Part shown: positions 10,139-20,367 of the stretch, one piece after another | Numbering within the stretch: position 1 is the stretch's first letter | Layout of the letters: each line of letters starts with the position of its first letter | Origin: Roseiarcus sp963836695 | GTDB lineage: Bacteria > Pseudomonadota > Alphaproteobacteria > Rhizobiales > Beijerinckiaceae | Reading direction: 5' to 3' | DNA length: 64,000 nt | Assembly: GCA_963836695.1 (NCBI GenBank) | Contig: CAWIKX010000011.1 | Location: forward strand, 1-64,000 | Notes under the pieces: generated by a model | Databases searched by the model: none | What the model was told of the DNA's origin: nothing | What the model saw: only the letters and a program-made list of their open reading frames with translations | Position numbers and translations under genes: made by a program

Positions 10139-11341
10139 ATGACATATCGCGCCAATTCATTCCGGGCCGTGTTGCTCGGCGTGGCTTCAGTCGCAGCGTT
10201 TGCTGCGCTCGCGCTCCCCGCCGATGCGGCGAACAAGTCACTCAAAGTCGGTTTTGTCGGCGTGACAAGCGGACCTGCGGCGGCTTGGGGGACCTCGAAC
10301 GTACGGTCTATGCAAACCCTCGCCGACTGGTGGAATTCCAAGGGCGGCGTCAAGATCGGCGACGAGACTTATGATATCGATATCGTAACCTTCGACGATC
10401 AGAAGGACCCAAAACGCTCGATCGACGGGATGGAGAAGATGGCCCAGGAGGGCATTCATTATGTCGTCGGGCCAAACGTTGACGATGGCGCCGCGGCGGA
10501 TCGTCCCGTTGCGGAAAAGTCCGGGATTATGTACTTCCCCTACGCCTTCCCGAAAGAGCTATACACCAAACCCGCCTCCAACGCGGTGCTCGGAATGGTC
10601 GCGAGCTATCAGTCTGGTCCAGCAATCTACAAGTACTTGAAAGAGAAGAAGGGAGTGAAAACGGTTGCGTTCGTCGCCGGCAACGAATCCGACCCCTTGA
10701 CTCAACGTGACAGCGGCGTAGCGGCGGCGAAGGCGCTCGGTCTCGACGTGGTTGCTGACAAGGATACCTATCAGAACGACACGACCGACTTCACTCCAGT
10801 CCTGACGCCGGTGGTCAAGCTCAAGCCGGACCTTCTCGTGCTGTCCGGAGTCGCGCCGGGCAATGCACCGCTCCTCATCCGATCGGCGCGCGAACTTGGC
10901 TATCAGGGCCTCATCTCGACCGAGACGGCGCAAGACGCCAAAGTGCTCGCTGAAGGCGCGGGCGACCTCGCCAACGGCTTCATCTCGGTTGGTGGCGCCT
11001 CGACCCCGGAAATCCGCTCAAAGGAGATGGACGAATTCATTGAGCGCTACACGAAGAAGTTCGGTGAGTACAATGACGAATCGAACACCAAGGTCTACGC
11101 GCTCGAATATATCATCGACACTCTGAAGGCCAACCCAAAGGCCATCAACGACGTCGCGGAATTCAAGAAGACGATGGATAGCTTCTCGGCCCCGAACCCG
11201 TTCCTTAAGGATACTTCGGCAAGCTTGCACTATGTCGGGACGACGTCGTTTGGACAAAAGCGGCAGCTTGCAGTGCCGCTCGTCGTCAATGAATACGAGG
11301 ACGGGAAGTTCAAGACGCTTTTCGTCGCTGACGTCGACTAA
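10139..11341 (+). CDS. Branched-chain-amino-acid-type ABC transporter substrate-binding protein
   Basis: A 400-residue exported protein. The ATG follows GGAGG by a few bases. The first 30 residues (basic start, hydrophobic LLGVASVAAFAALALPADA) are a Sec signal peptide with cleavage near ADA-AN. The mature part begins KSLKVGFVGVTSGPAAAWG and has DQKDPKRSIDGMEKMAQEGIHYVVGPNVDDG, the lobe pattern of Peripla_BP_6 proteins such as LivK and AmiC. It heads a run of permease, permease, ATPase, ATPase and racemase genes on the same strand. The 204-base gap before the first permease may allow separate expression levels. The ligand is not deducible; context suggests a hydantoin, a ureide or an amide. 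Confidence 0.9.
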   Translation: MTYRANSFRAVLLGVASVAAFAALALPADAANKSLKVGFVGVTSGPAAAWGTSNVRSMQTLADWWNSKGGVKIGDETYDIDIVTFDDQKDPKRSIDGMEKMAQEGIHYVVGPNVDDGAAADRPVAEKSGIMYFPYAFPKELYTKPASNAVLGMVASYQSGPAIYKYLKEKKGVKTVAFVAGNESDPLTQRDSGVAAAKALGLDVVADKDTYQNDTTDFTPVLTPVVKLKPDLLVLSGVAPGNAPLLIRSARELGYQGLISTETAQDAKVLAEGAGDLANGFISVGGASTPEIRSKEMDEFIERYTKKFGEYNDESNTKVYALEYIIDTLKANPKAINDVAEFKKTMDSFSAPNPFLKDTSASLHYVGTTSFGQKRQLAVPLVVNEYEDGKFKTLFVADVD

Positions 11342-11545
11342 GACAACAACGCGGCTAGGCGCCTGGCGGTCTCGGGTGATGGCCGCGTCGCCGAGACGCA
11401 GCCGGAAAAAGGGGTTGTGAGCGCCGAGGCGAGAGGCAGGCCTCGCTCGGCGCTTGACGGTCTGAATGAAACGCCCCGAGGGTAACGCGGCGTCATACGC
11501 TCATAGAGACGGGGTAGACGTCTTTCGCCATCGGGACAGCGGTGC

Positions 11546-12412
11546 ATGGAGCAGGTCATTGCCAACGGCCTCTATCTCGGCGCGCAATACGCGCTGATCG
11601 CACTCGGTCTAACACTGATCTTCGCCCTGATGAATGTGCTCAACTTCGCGCACGGGCAGATGTACGTCATTGGCGGATTTGTTACGTACGAAGTCTATGG
11701 GCTTCTGCATTTGCCGTTTGTCGTGGCGCTGATCGCATCCGCGCTGACGCTCGCCGTGATCGGCGGGCTAATCGAACGCTTCCTGTTCCGAACCGTAATC
11801 AAGCGTAGCGAGCGCGAGGAAAGCACCATGCTTCTCGCCGCCGGCATTGCCTATTTTCTAGACGCGGTGATCTTGCTCGTGTTTGGCGAAAAGCAGCGCG
11901 GCGTCCACAAGATCGTGAACGGCGTCTTGGTCTTGGACAACCTCATTCTGCCGTGGGATCGCATCGTTGTCGGAGGTCTCGCCATTATCTTCGTCGTCGC
12001 CTTCGTCCTGATGATGCAGTTCACCAAGCCAGGGCGCGCGATGCGCGCGATGGCGCAGGATCGCGTCGCCGCGCAACTCATGGGCGTGCCGGTCGTGTTC
12101 TATGGGCTGGTCGGATTTGCGCTCGGCGCGATGCTGGCGGGTCTCGTCGGCGGCCTTCTGGTAACAATTACGGGGATTAATTCCGGCATCGGCGGACCGA
12201 TCTCGATCAAGGCCTTCATGATGGTGATGATAGGAGGCGCCGGCGTCGTCGGCGGGGCGATCGCAGGTGGATTCATTCTCGGAATGATGGAGTCGGTCGG
12301 CCTGACCGTTTTGCACGCCTACGGCGACATCACCTACCTCGTCATCTTCGTCGCGCTGATGATCTTCCTCGCCGTCCGGCCCAATGGGCTAATGGGTAAA
12401 CCGTGGGGATGA
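11546..12412 (+). CDS. LivH-type ABC transporter permease
   Basis: A 288-residue integral membrane protein with about eight hydrophobic segments. It shows the family landmarks GLYLGAQYALIALGLTLIFALMNVLNFAHGQMYVIGG near the N terminus, GRAMRAMAQDRVAAQLMGVPV as the cytoplasmic loop that docks the ATPases, and IKAFMMVMIGGAGVVGGAIAGG near the C terminus. It is one half of the membrane channel, with the LivM-type protein four bases downstream. The start ATG at 11546 is the first in a frame that begins directly with the first helix. Confidence 0.92.
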   Translation: MEQVIANGLYLGAQYALIALGLTLIFALMNVLNFAHGQMYVIGGFVTYEVYGLLHLPFVVALIASALTLAVIGGLIERFLFRTVIKRSEREESTMLLAAGIAYFLDAVILLVFGEKQRGVHKIVNGVLVLDNLILPWDRIVVGGLAIIFVVAFVLMMQFTKPGRAMRAMAQDRVAAQLMGVPVVFYGLVGFALGAMLAGLVGGLLVTITGINSGIGGPISIKAFMMVMIGGAGVVGGAIAGGFILGMMESVGLTVLHAYGDITYLVIFVALMIFLAVRPNGLMGKPWG

Positions 12413-12416
12413 GCCT

Positions 12417-13400
12417 ATGACGCAAATGCAGCGGGGAGCGCGCGGCGCATCAGTCGCGGTGTTCCTCATCTTTGTATTTGTCGTCGCGCCATTGGCCATC
12501 GCCGAGGCGCATCGCGTCGACCTCTACTACACGCTGAGTTCGGTCGCGCTTCTGTCGATCGCGAGCGCGGGCGTCTGGCTCACCTTCTACATTGGCCGCA
12601 TCAATATCGGTCAAGGCGCCTTCGCGCTCGTCGGCGGCTATGTGTCGGCGATTCTTGTCACGACCTACGGATTCTCTTTTTGGCTCAGCCTTCCGATAGC
12701 GGGACTGTTTTGCGCCGCCGCCAGCGTTCTTGTCGGTCTGCCGATCTTGAGATTGCGCGGGGTCTATTTCGCTATGGTGACGCTGGTGCTGACCGAAGTC
12801 GCCCGGCTCTCGGCCATGGCGCTGTCGATCACACACGGCGCCAAGGGCATCACCGGCATCCCGGCGCCTGGCGCAATCAAACTCGTTGGCCTTACGATCG
12901 TGCCGGCGTTTGACACGTTCGTCGAGCGCAACGCTGCGTACTATTTCCTGTCGGTCACGGTGATGGTTCTGTGTTTTGCTGGGCTCTGGCGTCTCGTCAA
13001 TTCACGGATCGGCCAGCTGTTCGCGGCGCTCAGGCAAAATGAGGACCTGGCGTCTTCTATGGGCCTCAATGTGCCAGCGCTCCGCGTCCTCGCCTATGCG
13101 ATCTCGTCATTTCTTGGAGGCATCGGCGGCGCGATCTTCGCCGCCATCGCCCAGTCCATCTATCCGTCGAGTTTCACGGTCACCGATAGCGTGAATTTCA
13201 TGCTGAACTGCTTCCTTGGCGGGCTCGGCTACGTGTTCGGACCGATGCTTGGCACGCTCGTGCTCTATTTCGGCTGGGATCTCCTGTTCTCGACTGGCCA
13301 GTACCAACTTCTGATCTATTCTGGCGTGATGATTCTTCTCATCCTTCTGATGCCGAACGGACTCCTCAGCTTGCGTCTGCCCGCACGGGGCGGCGGCTAG
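12417..13400 (+). CDS. LivM-type ABC transporter permease
   Basis: A 327-residue membrane protein. The pattern YYTLSSVALLSIASAGVWLTFYIGRINIGQGAFALVGGYVSA, followed by LRLRGVYFAMVTLVLTEVARL and GQLFAALRQNEDLASSMGLNVPALRVLAYAIS, is that of LivM permeases; the last block is the EAA-like coupling loop. Nine to ten hydrophobic segments are visible. The gene starts 4 bases after livH and ends 4 bases before the livG-like gene, so it is inside a tight operon. Confidence 0.92.
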   Translation: MTQMQRGARGASVAVFLIFVFVVAPLAIAEAHRVDLYYTLSSVALLSIASAGVWLTFYIGRINIGQGAFALVGGYVSAILVTTYGFSFWLSLPIAGLFCAAASVLVGLPILRLRGVYFAMVTLVLTEVARLSAMALSITHGAKGITGIPAPGAIKLVGLTIVPAFDTFVERNAAYYFLSVTVMVLCFAGLWRLVNSRIGQLFAALRQNEDLASSMGLNVPALRVLAYAISSFLGGIGGAIFAAIAQSIYPSSFTVTDSVNFMLNCFLGGLGYVFGPMLGTLVLYFGWDLLFSTGQYQLLIYSGVMILLILLMPNGLLSLRLPARGGG

Positions 13401-13404
13401 AGCG

Positions 13405-14184
13405 ATGTCGCCTATCCTTCAAGTCAAGAACCTAACGAAGCGCTATGGCGGCCTCACCGCTGTCAACGATGTCTCGTTCGAGGTCGAGCCAAACGAAATC
13501 CTTTCGGTGATCGGCCCCAACGGCGCCGGCAAGTCGACCATCTTCAAGCTCATTTCGTCCTTTGTGCCGCCGACGCGCGGCGAGGTGACGTTCAACGGCG
13601 AAGTGATTTCCGGACTTGCGCCCCACATGGTCGCGCGCAGGGGCGTGGTGCGCACGTTCCAGGAGACGACGATCTTCAAGGGCATGACGGCGCGCGACAG
13701 TGTCATCGTCGCTCATCATCTGCGTTCGCGCGCTAGCCTCTTCGGCTTCTATCTCGGCTCCGCGAGGGCGCGGCGCGACGAAGAGGAATTCGGCCGTTCG
13801 AGCGACGAGATCCTCGACTTCCTCGGCCTAGGGGCGGTGAAGCATGAGACGGCGAGCAACTTGCCGCAGGGCCATTTGCGCGCGCTCGGCATCGCCGTCG
13901 GCCTCGCCGCCAACCCTAAGGTGCTCCTCCTCGACGAACCCTTCGCCGGCATGAACGCCGACGAGACAAGCCGCGCCGTCCAGATGGTTCGCGCAGTGCG
14001 CGACCGGGGCGTCACGCTCCTTCTCGTCGAGCATGACATGGCGGCGGTAATGAAGATTTCCGACCGCATCGTCGTGATCAATTTCGGGGTAAAGATCGCC
14101 GAGGGAACGCCCGCGGAAATTCGCGCCGACGAGAAGGTCATCGAGGCCTACCTGGGCGTCGAAGACGAAACGATCGGGCTCTAG
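13405..14184 (+). CDS. LivG-type ABC transporter ATP-binding protein
   Basis: A 259-residue ATPase. Walker A is GPNGAGKSTIFKLIS (residues about 35-49), the family insertion GVVRTFQETTIFKGMTARDSV follows, the signature region is degenerate (SNLPQGHLRALGIA, with LPQG in place of LSGG), Walker B is LLLDEPFAGMNADE, and the H-loop is LVEHDM. LivG proteins often carry such relaxed signatures. The C terminus EGTPAEIRADEKVIEAYLG is typical. It would bind the cytoplasmic face of the LivH/LivM pair. Coding starts 4 bases after the livM stop and ends 3 bases before the livF-like gene. Confidence 0.92.
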   Translation: MSPILQVKNLTKRYGGLTAVNDVSFEVEPNEILSVIGPNGAGKSTIFKLISSFVPPTRGEVTFNGEVISGLAPHMVARRGVVRTFQETTIFKGMTARDSVIVAHHLRSRASLFGFYLGSARARRDEEEFGRSSDEILDFLGLGAVKHETASNLPQGHLRALGIAVGLAANPKVLLLDEPFAGMNADETSRAVQMVRAVRDRGVTLLLVEHDMAAVMKISDRIVVINFGVKIAEGTPAEIRADEKVIEAYLGVEDETIGL

Positions 14185-14187
14185 GCG

Positions 14188-14910
14188 ATGGCGCCGATGC
14201 TCTCCCTCGATCGCGTCGAGCTTTATTACGATCACGTCTACGCATTGAAAGGCGTCTCGATCGAGCTCAATCAGGGCGAGACGGTCGCGCTCATCGGCGC
14301 GAACGGGGCCGGTAAGTCTTCGGTCCTGCGGGCGATCACCGGCCTCCAAAGGGTGCGCAAGGGCGCCATCATCTTCGAGGGCCAGCGCATCGATGGGCTC
14401 GACCCTGCCGCGATCGTCAAGCTGGGCATCGCAATGGTTCCTGAGGGACGCCGCGTGTTCCCGTATATGAGCGTGCGCGACAACCTTATGATGGGCGCGT
14501 TTTCGCGCTCCGAGACGGCCGCCGTGCGCGCATCTTTCGACGACGTGATGGTGCGGTTTCCTCGTCTGAAAGACAGGCTGCGACAGGCCGCTGGCACGAT
14601 GAGCGGCGGCGAGCAGCAGATGCTGGTGATCGGTCGCGCACTGATGGCGAAGCCCAGGCTCCTCTTGCTCGACGAGCCCTCGCTCGGCGTCGCGCCCAAG
14701 ATTGTGCAGGACATCGCCCGTTCGATCGTGGCCATCAATCGCGACGAAAAGGTCAGCGTGCTGCTTGTCGAGCAGAACTCACGCATGGCGCTGCGCATCT
14801 CGCACCGAGCCTATGCGCTGACGACTGGCTCGATCGCGCTCTCCGGCGCCTCGGCCGATCTTGCCAAGGATGAGCGCGTCCAGCATCTCTATCTCGGCGG
14901 CGATCTCTAG
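14188..14910 (+). CDS. LivF-type ABC transporter ATP-binding protein
   Basis: A 240-residue ATPase with Walker A GANGAGKSSVLRAITG, the LivF-specific stretch GIAMVPEGRRVFPYMSVRDNLMMG, signature MSGGEQQMLVIGRALM, Walker B LLLLDEPSLGVAPK and H-loop LVEQNSRMAL. It pairs with the LivG-type protein to make the ATPase dimer of the transporter. The gene is the last transporter subunit; the racemase starts 9 bases downstream, so the enzyme is very probably co-transcribed with uptake of its substrate. Confidence 0.92.
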   Translation: MAPMLSLDRVELYYDHVYALKGVSIELNQGETVALIGANGAGKSSVLRAITGLQRVRKGAIIFEGQRIDGLDPAAIVKLGIAMVPEGRRVFPYMSVRDNLMMGAFSRSETAAVRASFDDVMVRFPRLKDRLRQAAGTMSGGEQQMLVIGRALMAKPRLLLLDEPSLGVAPKIVQDIARSIVAINRDEKVSVLLVEQNSRMALRISHRAYALTTGSIALSGASADLAKDERVQHLYLGGDL

Positions 14911-14919
14911 GTCCTACAT

Positions 14920-15678
14920 ATGCGAATCCATGTCATCAATCCGAACACCACCGTCTCGATGACGCGGAAGATCGGCGCGGCGGCAAAAGCTGCGGCTTCC
15001 GCTGGCGTCGAGGTCAGCGCAGCCAATCCCGATTTCGGCCCTCCGAGCATCGAAGGCTATTTCGACGAGGCGTTCGCGGTTCCGGGGCTCATTGCCGAGA
15101 TGGCCAAGGTTAGGCAAGCTGACGCCTTCGTCGTCGCCTGCTTCGACGACACCGGCCTTGAGGCGGCGCGTTGCGCGACACTTGCTCCGGTCGTGGGCAT
15201 CGGCGAAGCCGCGTTCCACATCGCGAGTCTAATCGCGGAGAAGTTCAGCGTCGTCACTACGCTCTCCCGTTCGATCGCGCCGATCGAGCACAACCTCGCT
15301 AAATACGGCCTCGCCACGCGCTGCGCGCGGGTGCGCGCTGCCGACGTGCCTGTCCTAGCGCTGGAAGAGCCGGGCTCCGCGGCGCGTAAAGCGATCGAAC
15401 AGCAAATCGAACGCGCGCTGACCGAAGACGGGGCCGAAGCGATTGTGCTCGGCTGCGCCGGGATGACCGATCTCGCGCGCGACCTTGAGCAAACCGCAGG
15501 CGTCCCAGTACTTGATGGCGTGGCCTGCGCGGTCAGCCTCGCTGAAAGTCTTGCGCGGCTCGGCGTCAAGACTTCGAAGCGCAACACCTATGCGCCCCCG
15601 CGCGCCAAGGCCTATACGGGGGAATTTGGGCGCTTCTCGCCTCCGCCGACCGCTCATGCCAAAGGCTCTGTTGGCTGA
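14920..15678 (+). CDS. Asp/Glu/hydantoin racemase family protein (hydantoin or allantoin racemase)
   Basis: A 252-residue protein that begins MRIHVINPNTTVSMTRKI, the hallmark opening of hydantoin racemases. The two catalytic cysteines are in VVACFDDTGL (Cys74) and IVLGCAGM (Cys179), close to the positions 76 and 181 that I recall for rhizobial HyuE. The enzyme would invert the chiral carbon of a 5-substituted hydantoin or of allantoin, so that both enantiomers can be opened. It is the sixth gene of the Liv-type operon. Whether the substrate is hydantoin or allantoin cannot be told apart by sequence alone: HyuA/HyuB argues for the first, the allA-like fragment for the second. Confidence 0.88.
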   Translation: MRIHVINPNTTVSMTRKIGAAAKAAASAGVEVSAANPDFGPPSIEGYFDEAFAVPGLIAEMAKVRQADAFVVACFDDTGLEAARCATLAPVVGIGEAAFHIASLIAEKFSVVTTLSRSIAPIEHNLAKYGLATRCARVRAADVPVLALEEPGSAARKAIEQQIERALTEDGAEAIVLGCAGMTDLARDLEQTAGVPVLDGVACAVSLAESLARLGVKTSKRNTYAPPRAKAYTGEFGRFSPPPTAHAKGSVG

Positions 15679-16104
15679 TTCATTGAGTTTTCCAACGCGC
15701 GAGATTTCTGAGTCTCGTGTCCACCTACCTGTAGAAGACAACCAGAACGTGGCCTCCCAAGCGTCGAGGCCTATCCCGCCATACCGTATTTGACGAGGTG
15801 GTCGCACGCGATGGCGTGGCCCACCCACGAAAGGTCAGCGACCTATTCGCGAAGATAATTTCGGAGTCCCGCACTCCACTCTGAGACGCGCCTGCTGGGC
15901 TGTAGCGCCTGCCACCCAACCGGATTGCGACGGCGAACGAGCAATGTCGAACGAAAGTTGCATTGACGCGTCGGCTCTCCGTTGACTAATTCCGGTGATC
16001 CGGCCGGCGAACGCGCGGTTTGCGTAATTGCGGGCTAAGAGGAAAGTAGCGAATACGGGATTCCGGGTCGCGACCGGAATCAAGCCGTCGATGGGAGGAT
16101 AAAG
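15679..16104. other. Intergenic stretch between the two Liv-type operons
   Basis: No convincing gene, terminator or repeat is visible in these 426 bases. Short open frames on both strands have no recognisable motif. A ribosome binding site, GGGAGGATAAAG, stands directly before the ATG at 16105. Confidence 0.5.
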
Positions 16105-17472
16105 ATGACCAAATTCGTGTTTGGGAACAAGGGCGCCGGCGCAGTTTCGCGTCGCCGCGCCCTCGAGCTTGGGGTTGCTGCGACCGGCGCGACCCTGATT
16201 CCAGGTGTTTTGGGCCCGGTCAGCCTGGCGTATGCCGATGACAAGCCGGCGATTGGCACTTGGCCGGCCGGCTCGGCGGGCGATTCGATCACCATCGGCG
16301 CGGCCGTACCGCTCACCGGGGCCTACGCGGCCTCGGGAGCCGATGAACTCAAGGGCATGGAGCTCGCGGTCGACCACATCAACGGAAACCATCCGCTGAT
16401 GAAAGCAATCGCGCCGAAAGTGGACAAGGGCGTGCTCGGCAAGACGGTCAAGCTCGTATCAGCCGATAGCGCCGCCAAGCCAAATCAGGCGGTTCAGGAG
16501 CAGCAGACCTTCATCAACCAGAACAAGGTCATCCTGATGACCGGTTCGACTTCATCGGCGGTCGCTGTCGCCCTCAACAAGTTCGCCCAGCGCGAGAAGG
16601 TTCTCTACGTGACCGGCATATCGGGCTCGAACGACACGACCGGCAAGGACTGCGCGCGCTTCGGCTTCCGGCAGAACTTCTATGGCGAGACGGCGGCCAA
16701 TGCGATCGGCCCGGTGCTGGTCAAGGCCTACGGCAAGAACCGGAAAGCGGCGTTCATGACGCCGGACTACACCTACGGCCATACGGTGACGAAGTCGGTG
16801 AACGACTACCTGACGTCGCAGGGCGGATGGACTCAGGTGACCGACCAAGTGTCGCCGCTCGGCACCCAGGATTTCAGCCAATATCTCACCAACATCGCCA
16901 ATTCCGGCGCGGAATTCATCATCAACGTGAATTGGGGACGGGACGCCGTGCTGTCGACCCAGCAGGCTAAGCAGTTCGGCCTGACCCCGAAAATGAAGAT
17001 GGTGATCCCCTATCAGATCCCCTTCCTCGCCAAGGAAGCCGGGCCGGAACTTACCGAAGACGTTTTTGCCGCAACGGACTTCTGGTGGACGCTCGAGGAC
17101 AAATATCCTTTGGCCAAAATGTTCGTCGAAGAGTTCCAAAAGAAATACAACTACCGGCCCGAATGGGGGGCGGAGAACGCCTATGTCAGCTTCGCGCACT
17201 GGGCGAGGATGGTGACTGACGCCGGCAGTTTCTATCCGCCTGACGTGATCAAGCAGTACGAGAAGGGTGAGACCATCCCCTCGCTGGTTGGCGATGTGCA
17301 CTATCGTCCCGAAGATCATCAATGCGTCCGACCGGTCGTCATCGTCCGCGGGAAAGCGCCGAAGGATATGAAGAACCCGGAAGACTTCTGGGAGGTGCTC
17401 GACGTGCTGCCCGGCGAGCCGCTGATGCAGAAGCCGGACGCCTTCGGCTGCAAGCTCGGCGACTACACCTGA
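16105..17472 (+). CDS. ABC transporter substrate-binding protein with Tat-type signal (amide/urea/branched-chain type)
   Basis: A 455-residue exported protein. The leader contains VSRRRALELGVAATGATLIPGV, a twin-arginine motif before a hydrophobic stretch, so export in folded form is likely. The mature part has DSITIGAAVPLTGAYAASGADELKGMELAVDHING and LVSADSAAKPNQAVQEQQTFI, the Peripla_BP_6 pattern shared by LivJ, AmiC, FmdD and UrtA. GGAGG lies 7 bases before the ATG. It is longer than the binding protein at 10139 and clearly not a recent duplicate of it. It starts the second Liv-type transporter of the window. Confidence 0.9.
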   Translation: MTKFVFGNKGAGAVSRRRALELGVAATGATLIPGVLGPVSLAYADDKPAIGTWPAGSAGDSITIGAAVPLTGAYAASGADELKGMELAVDHINGNHPLMKAIAPKVDKGVLGKTVKLVSADSAAKPNQAVQEQQTFINQNKVILMTGSTSSAVAVALNKFAQREKVLYVTGISGSNDTTGKDCARFGFRQNFYGETAANAIGPVLVKAYGKNRKAAFMTPDYTYGHTVTKSVNDYLTSQGGWTQVTDQVSPLGTQDFSQYLTNIANSGAEFIINVNWGRDAVLSTQQAKQFGLTPKMKMVIPYQIPFLAKEAGPELTEDVFAATDFWWTLEDKYPLAKMFVEEFQKKYNYRPEWGAENAYVSFAHWARMVTDAGSFYPPDVIKQYEKGETIPSLVGDVHYRPEDHQCVRPVVIVRGKAPKDMKNPEDFWEVLDVLPGEPLMQKPDAFGCKLGDYT

Positions 17473-17615
17473 CCGAATGCCTTCCCCGCCCTCTGAGGCG
17501 CGGGGAGGGCCTTCATTCCGGCGGGAATGGACAGGTGAAACCCACATGTCCCTGCTCGCTCGCTTGACTCCTGCGCAGTTTAACGGATTGCCTGTCATAG
17601 CGACGGCGGCATGGG

Positions 17616-18521
17616 TTGTTCATCTGGGTCGGGGCGCAAGGCGGCGTGGTCAACTGGGCTAATTTCATCTCACAGTGCTTCAACGGGCTGGTGTTGGGCG
17701 CGCTGCTTGCGCTCATCGCATCCGGCCTGACGATCATTTATGGGATGCTGGGGGTGCTCAATCTCGCGCATGGCGCGATGTTCATGCTCGGCGGCTATGC
17801 CGGCTGGGTCGCCTATTCCTACACCGGGTCCTTCATCGCGGCGGTGATCGCCGGGTCGCTCTTCGTGATGCTGGTCGGGCTCATGGTCGAACGGCTGGTG
17901 ATCCGTCATTTCTATGCACGCCCGGGCGAGGACCAGCTTCTTGTCACCTTCGGCCTTGGCATCGTGTTCGTGGAGACGGTGCGGTTCTTCTTCGGGAGCC
18001 TGTCGAAGACGGTCCCGCCACCGGCGCTGCTGACCGGGATCACGCCGCTCGGCTTCATGGTCTATCCGACCTATCGATTGGCTCTGCTCGGCATAGTGAC
18101 GGTCGCGCTGCTGGCGCTCTACTTCGTGCTCTACCGGACCCGCATCGGCATGATCGTGCGGGCGGGCATCGAAGATTCCGTGATGGTCGATTCGCTCGGA
18201 ATTGACGTCTACAAGATCTTCATGCTGGTCTTTGGCATCGGCGCGATGGCGGCTGGTTTCGCAGGCATCGTCAATGCTCCCGTCGTCTCGATCGCGCCCG
18301 ATGTCGGCGAATCGATTCTCGTTCAGACCTTTGTAGTCGTCGTCATCGGCGGCGTCGGTTCGTTTCCCGGCGCGGTCATCGGCGGCCTCATCGCTGGCGA
18401 GATCATCAGCATCACCTCGATGTTCAACCCAGGTTACGCCTATGTCATGCTGTTCGTGGCGATGACGCTCGTGCTGGTGCTACGCCCCTATGGCCTCTTG
18501 GGCGTAGCGGGCCGCGAGTGA
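17616..18521 (+). CDS. LivH-type ABC transporter permease (second system)
   Basis: About 300 residues with eight hydrophobic segments. Landmarks are NGLVLGALLALIASGLTIIYGMLGVLNLAHGAMFMLGGYAGW, GMIVRAGIEDSVMVDSLGIDVYKIFMLVFGIGA and VVVIGGVGSFPGAVIGGLIAGEI. The start is uncertain. The listed frame opens with TTG at 17616. A better-looking ATG at 17546, with AGGTGA upstream, starts a different frame (MSLLARLTPAQFNGLPVIATAA) that would join this one after a one-base slip near 17610. GTG at 17646 is a third choice. Confidence 0.88.
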   Translation: MFIWVGAQGGVVNWANFISQCFNGLVLGALLALIASGLTIIYGMLGVLNLAHGAMFMLGGYAGWVAYSYTGSFIAAVIAGSLFVMLVGLMVERLVIRHFYARPGEDQLLVTFGLGIVFVETVRFFFGSLSKTVPPPALLTGITPLGFMVYPTYRLALLGIVTVALLALYFVLYRTRIGMIVRAGIEDSVMVDSLGIDVYKIFMLVFGIGAMAAGFAGIVNAPVVSIAPDVGESILVQTFVVVVIGGVGSFPGAVIGGLIAGEIISITSMFNPGYAYVMLFVAMTLVLVLRPYGLLGVAGRE

Positions 18522-18534
18522 GCGCGGGGCCTCC

Positions 18535-20367
18535 ATGACGATCAAGCGACCCCTGATCGCGGAAGCGCTGACCCTCGTCGGACTGATCGTCGCGCCTTTC
18601 GTGCTGCCGCATCTTGGTTTCTCGCCGACGACCATTAACCGCATCCTGATATGGGGATTGTTCGGGCTCGGCTTCGATTTGCTGTTCGGATACGCAGGAC
18701 TCCTGTCGTTCGGCCAAGGGGCCTTCTTCGGCACCGGCGGAATGTTCGCCGCTTACCTGCTCACTGTGGCCAACTTCCCATATGTACTAGCCTCGATCGC
18801 GATCGGCGCCGTGGTCGCGGGCGTGGTCGGCTATCTCGTCGGCCTGATCGCGCTCAGGCGCACCGGCATCTATTTCGCCATGATCACGGTGGCGATCGGG
18901 GAAGTGTTCTTCTTCATCGAGTTCAATCCCTTGTCGGACTTTACGGGTGGAGAAAACGGCCTGCCCGGGGTGCCGACGCCGAGTTTCGACCTTGGCTTTG
19001 TGAAGCTGAGCTTCGACACCGACTGGAAAATGTACGTCTTCCTTGCGTTCTGGTACTTCGTCGGCTTGGTGATCGCACTGCGCATCGTCCGGTCCCCAGT
19101 GGGAGCGATCTTGAGCGCGCTGCGCGACAACCCGCTGCGCGCGTCCGCCCTCGGCCACAACATCCATGGCTACAAACTCACCGCCTTCGTGGTCGCAGCC
19201 GCCTATGCCGGCTTCGCCGGCGGCCTCCTCGCCATCATGCAGGGCTTCATGCCGCCGGACGCGTTTACGTTCGATACGTCCGGGCAGCTTGTCATGCAAA
19301 CTGCGATCGGCGGCGCTGGCACGCTGTTCGGGCCGCTGGTCGGGGCCGTCGTATGGCTCTATCTCAGCGACTTCCTTCAGAACGCGCTGCACCTTGGTGC
19401 GACATGGAAGCTCGTGCTCGGCATCGTCTTCGTGCTGCTGGTCTGCTTCCTGAGGCGCGGCATCGTCGGCGCCATCGCCGATCTTTACGCGTTGGCGGCA
19501 CGCCGTGGGAGGACAATCGAACCGGCCGAGACTACGGTCAAACCGGTCGCATCGCCCGTTCTTGCAACAATCCCGATCGCCAATCGTCGCCCTGCCGAAC
19601 GCGGGGGCGGAGCCATTCTCGAGGCGACGGGTCTCACCAAGCGCTACGGCGGCTTGGCTGGCCAACAGCGATATCGACTTCACCGTCAATCATGGAGAAA
19701 TGCGGGGCATTATCGGGCCGAACGGCGCGGGCAAAAGCACCTTCTTCAAGATGCTGACCTGCGAAACGGCGCCGACGTCCGGCAGGATCGTGTTCGAAGG
19801 CCGCGATATCACGGGCATGAGCGTGAGCGATGTGTGCCAACTCGGGCTAACCAAGAGCTATCAGATCAATCAGCTCTTCGACCGTCTCACAGTCAGGCAG
19901 AACCTGAGGATCGCCGCGCTTGGCCGCATTCGCGGCAGGTTCAGGCTCGATCTGTTTCGCAGCCTCCGCAGCGTTCCGGGGCTGGACGACGAGGTCGACC
20001 AGACGCTGGCGCTCGTGAATCTGAGCGAACGACCGGACAGGCCAGTGTCGGAGCTCGCCTATGGCGAGAAGCGGCGGCTTGAAATCGGGCTCGCGCTTGC
20101 GACCCAACCGAGCCTGCTTCTGCTCGACGAGCCTCTTGCGGGCATGAGTCCAAGAGAGCGCGTCGAAACGGTCGCTTTGCTCAAATCGATCGCGCGCGGG
20201 CGCACGATGATCATCATCGATCATGACATGGACTCGCTGTTCGAGCTGGTTGAACGGGTCACCGTGCTGCAAGAAGGACGGGTGCTGGTGGAGGGCACGC
20301 CGGAAGAGATCAAGATCAATCCGAAAGTGCAGGAGGCTTATCTCGGCGGGGTTCAGGGAGAGGCGGC

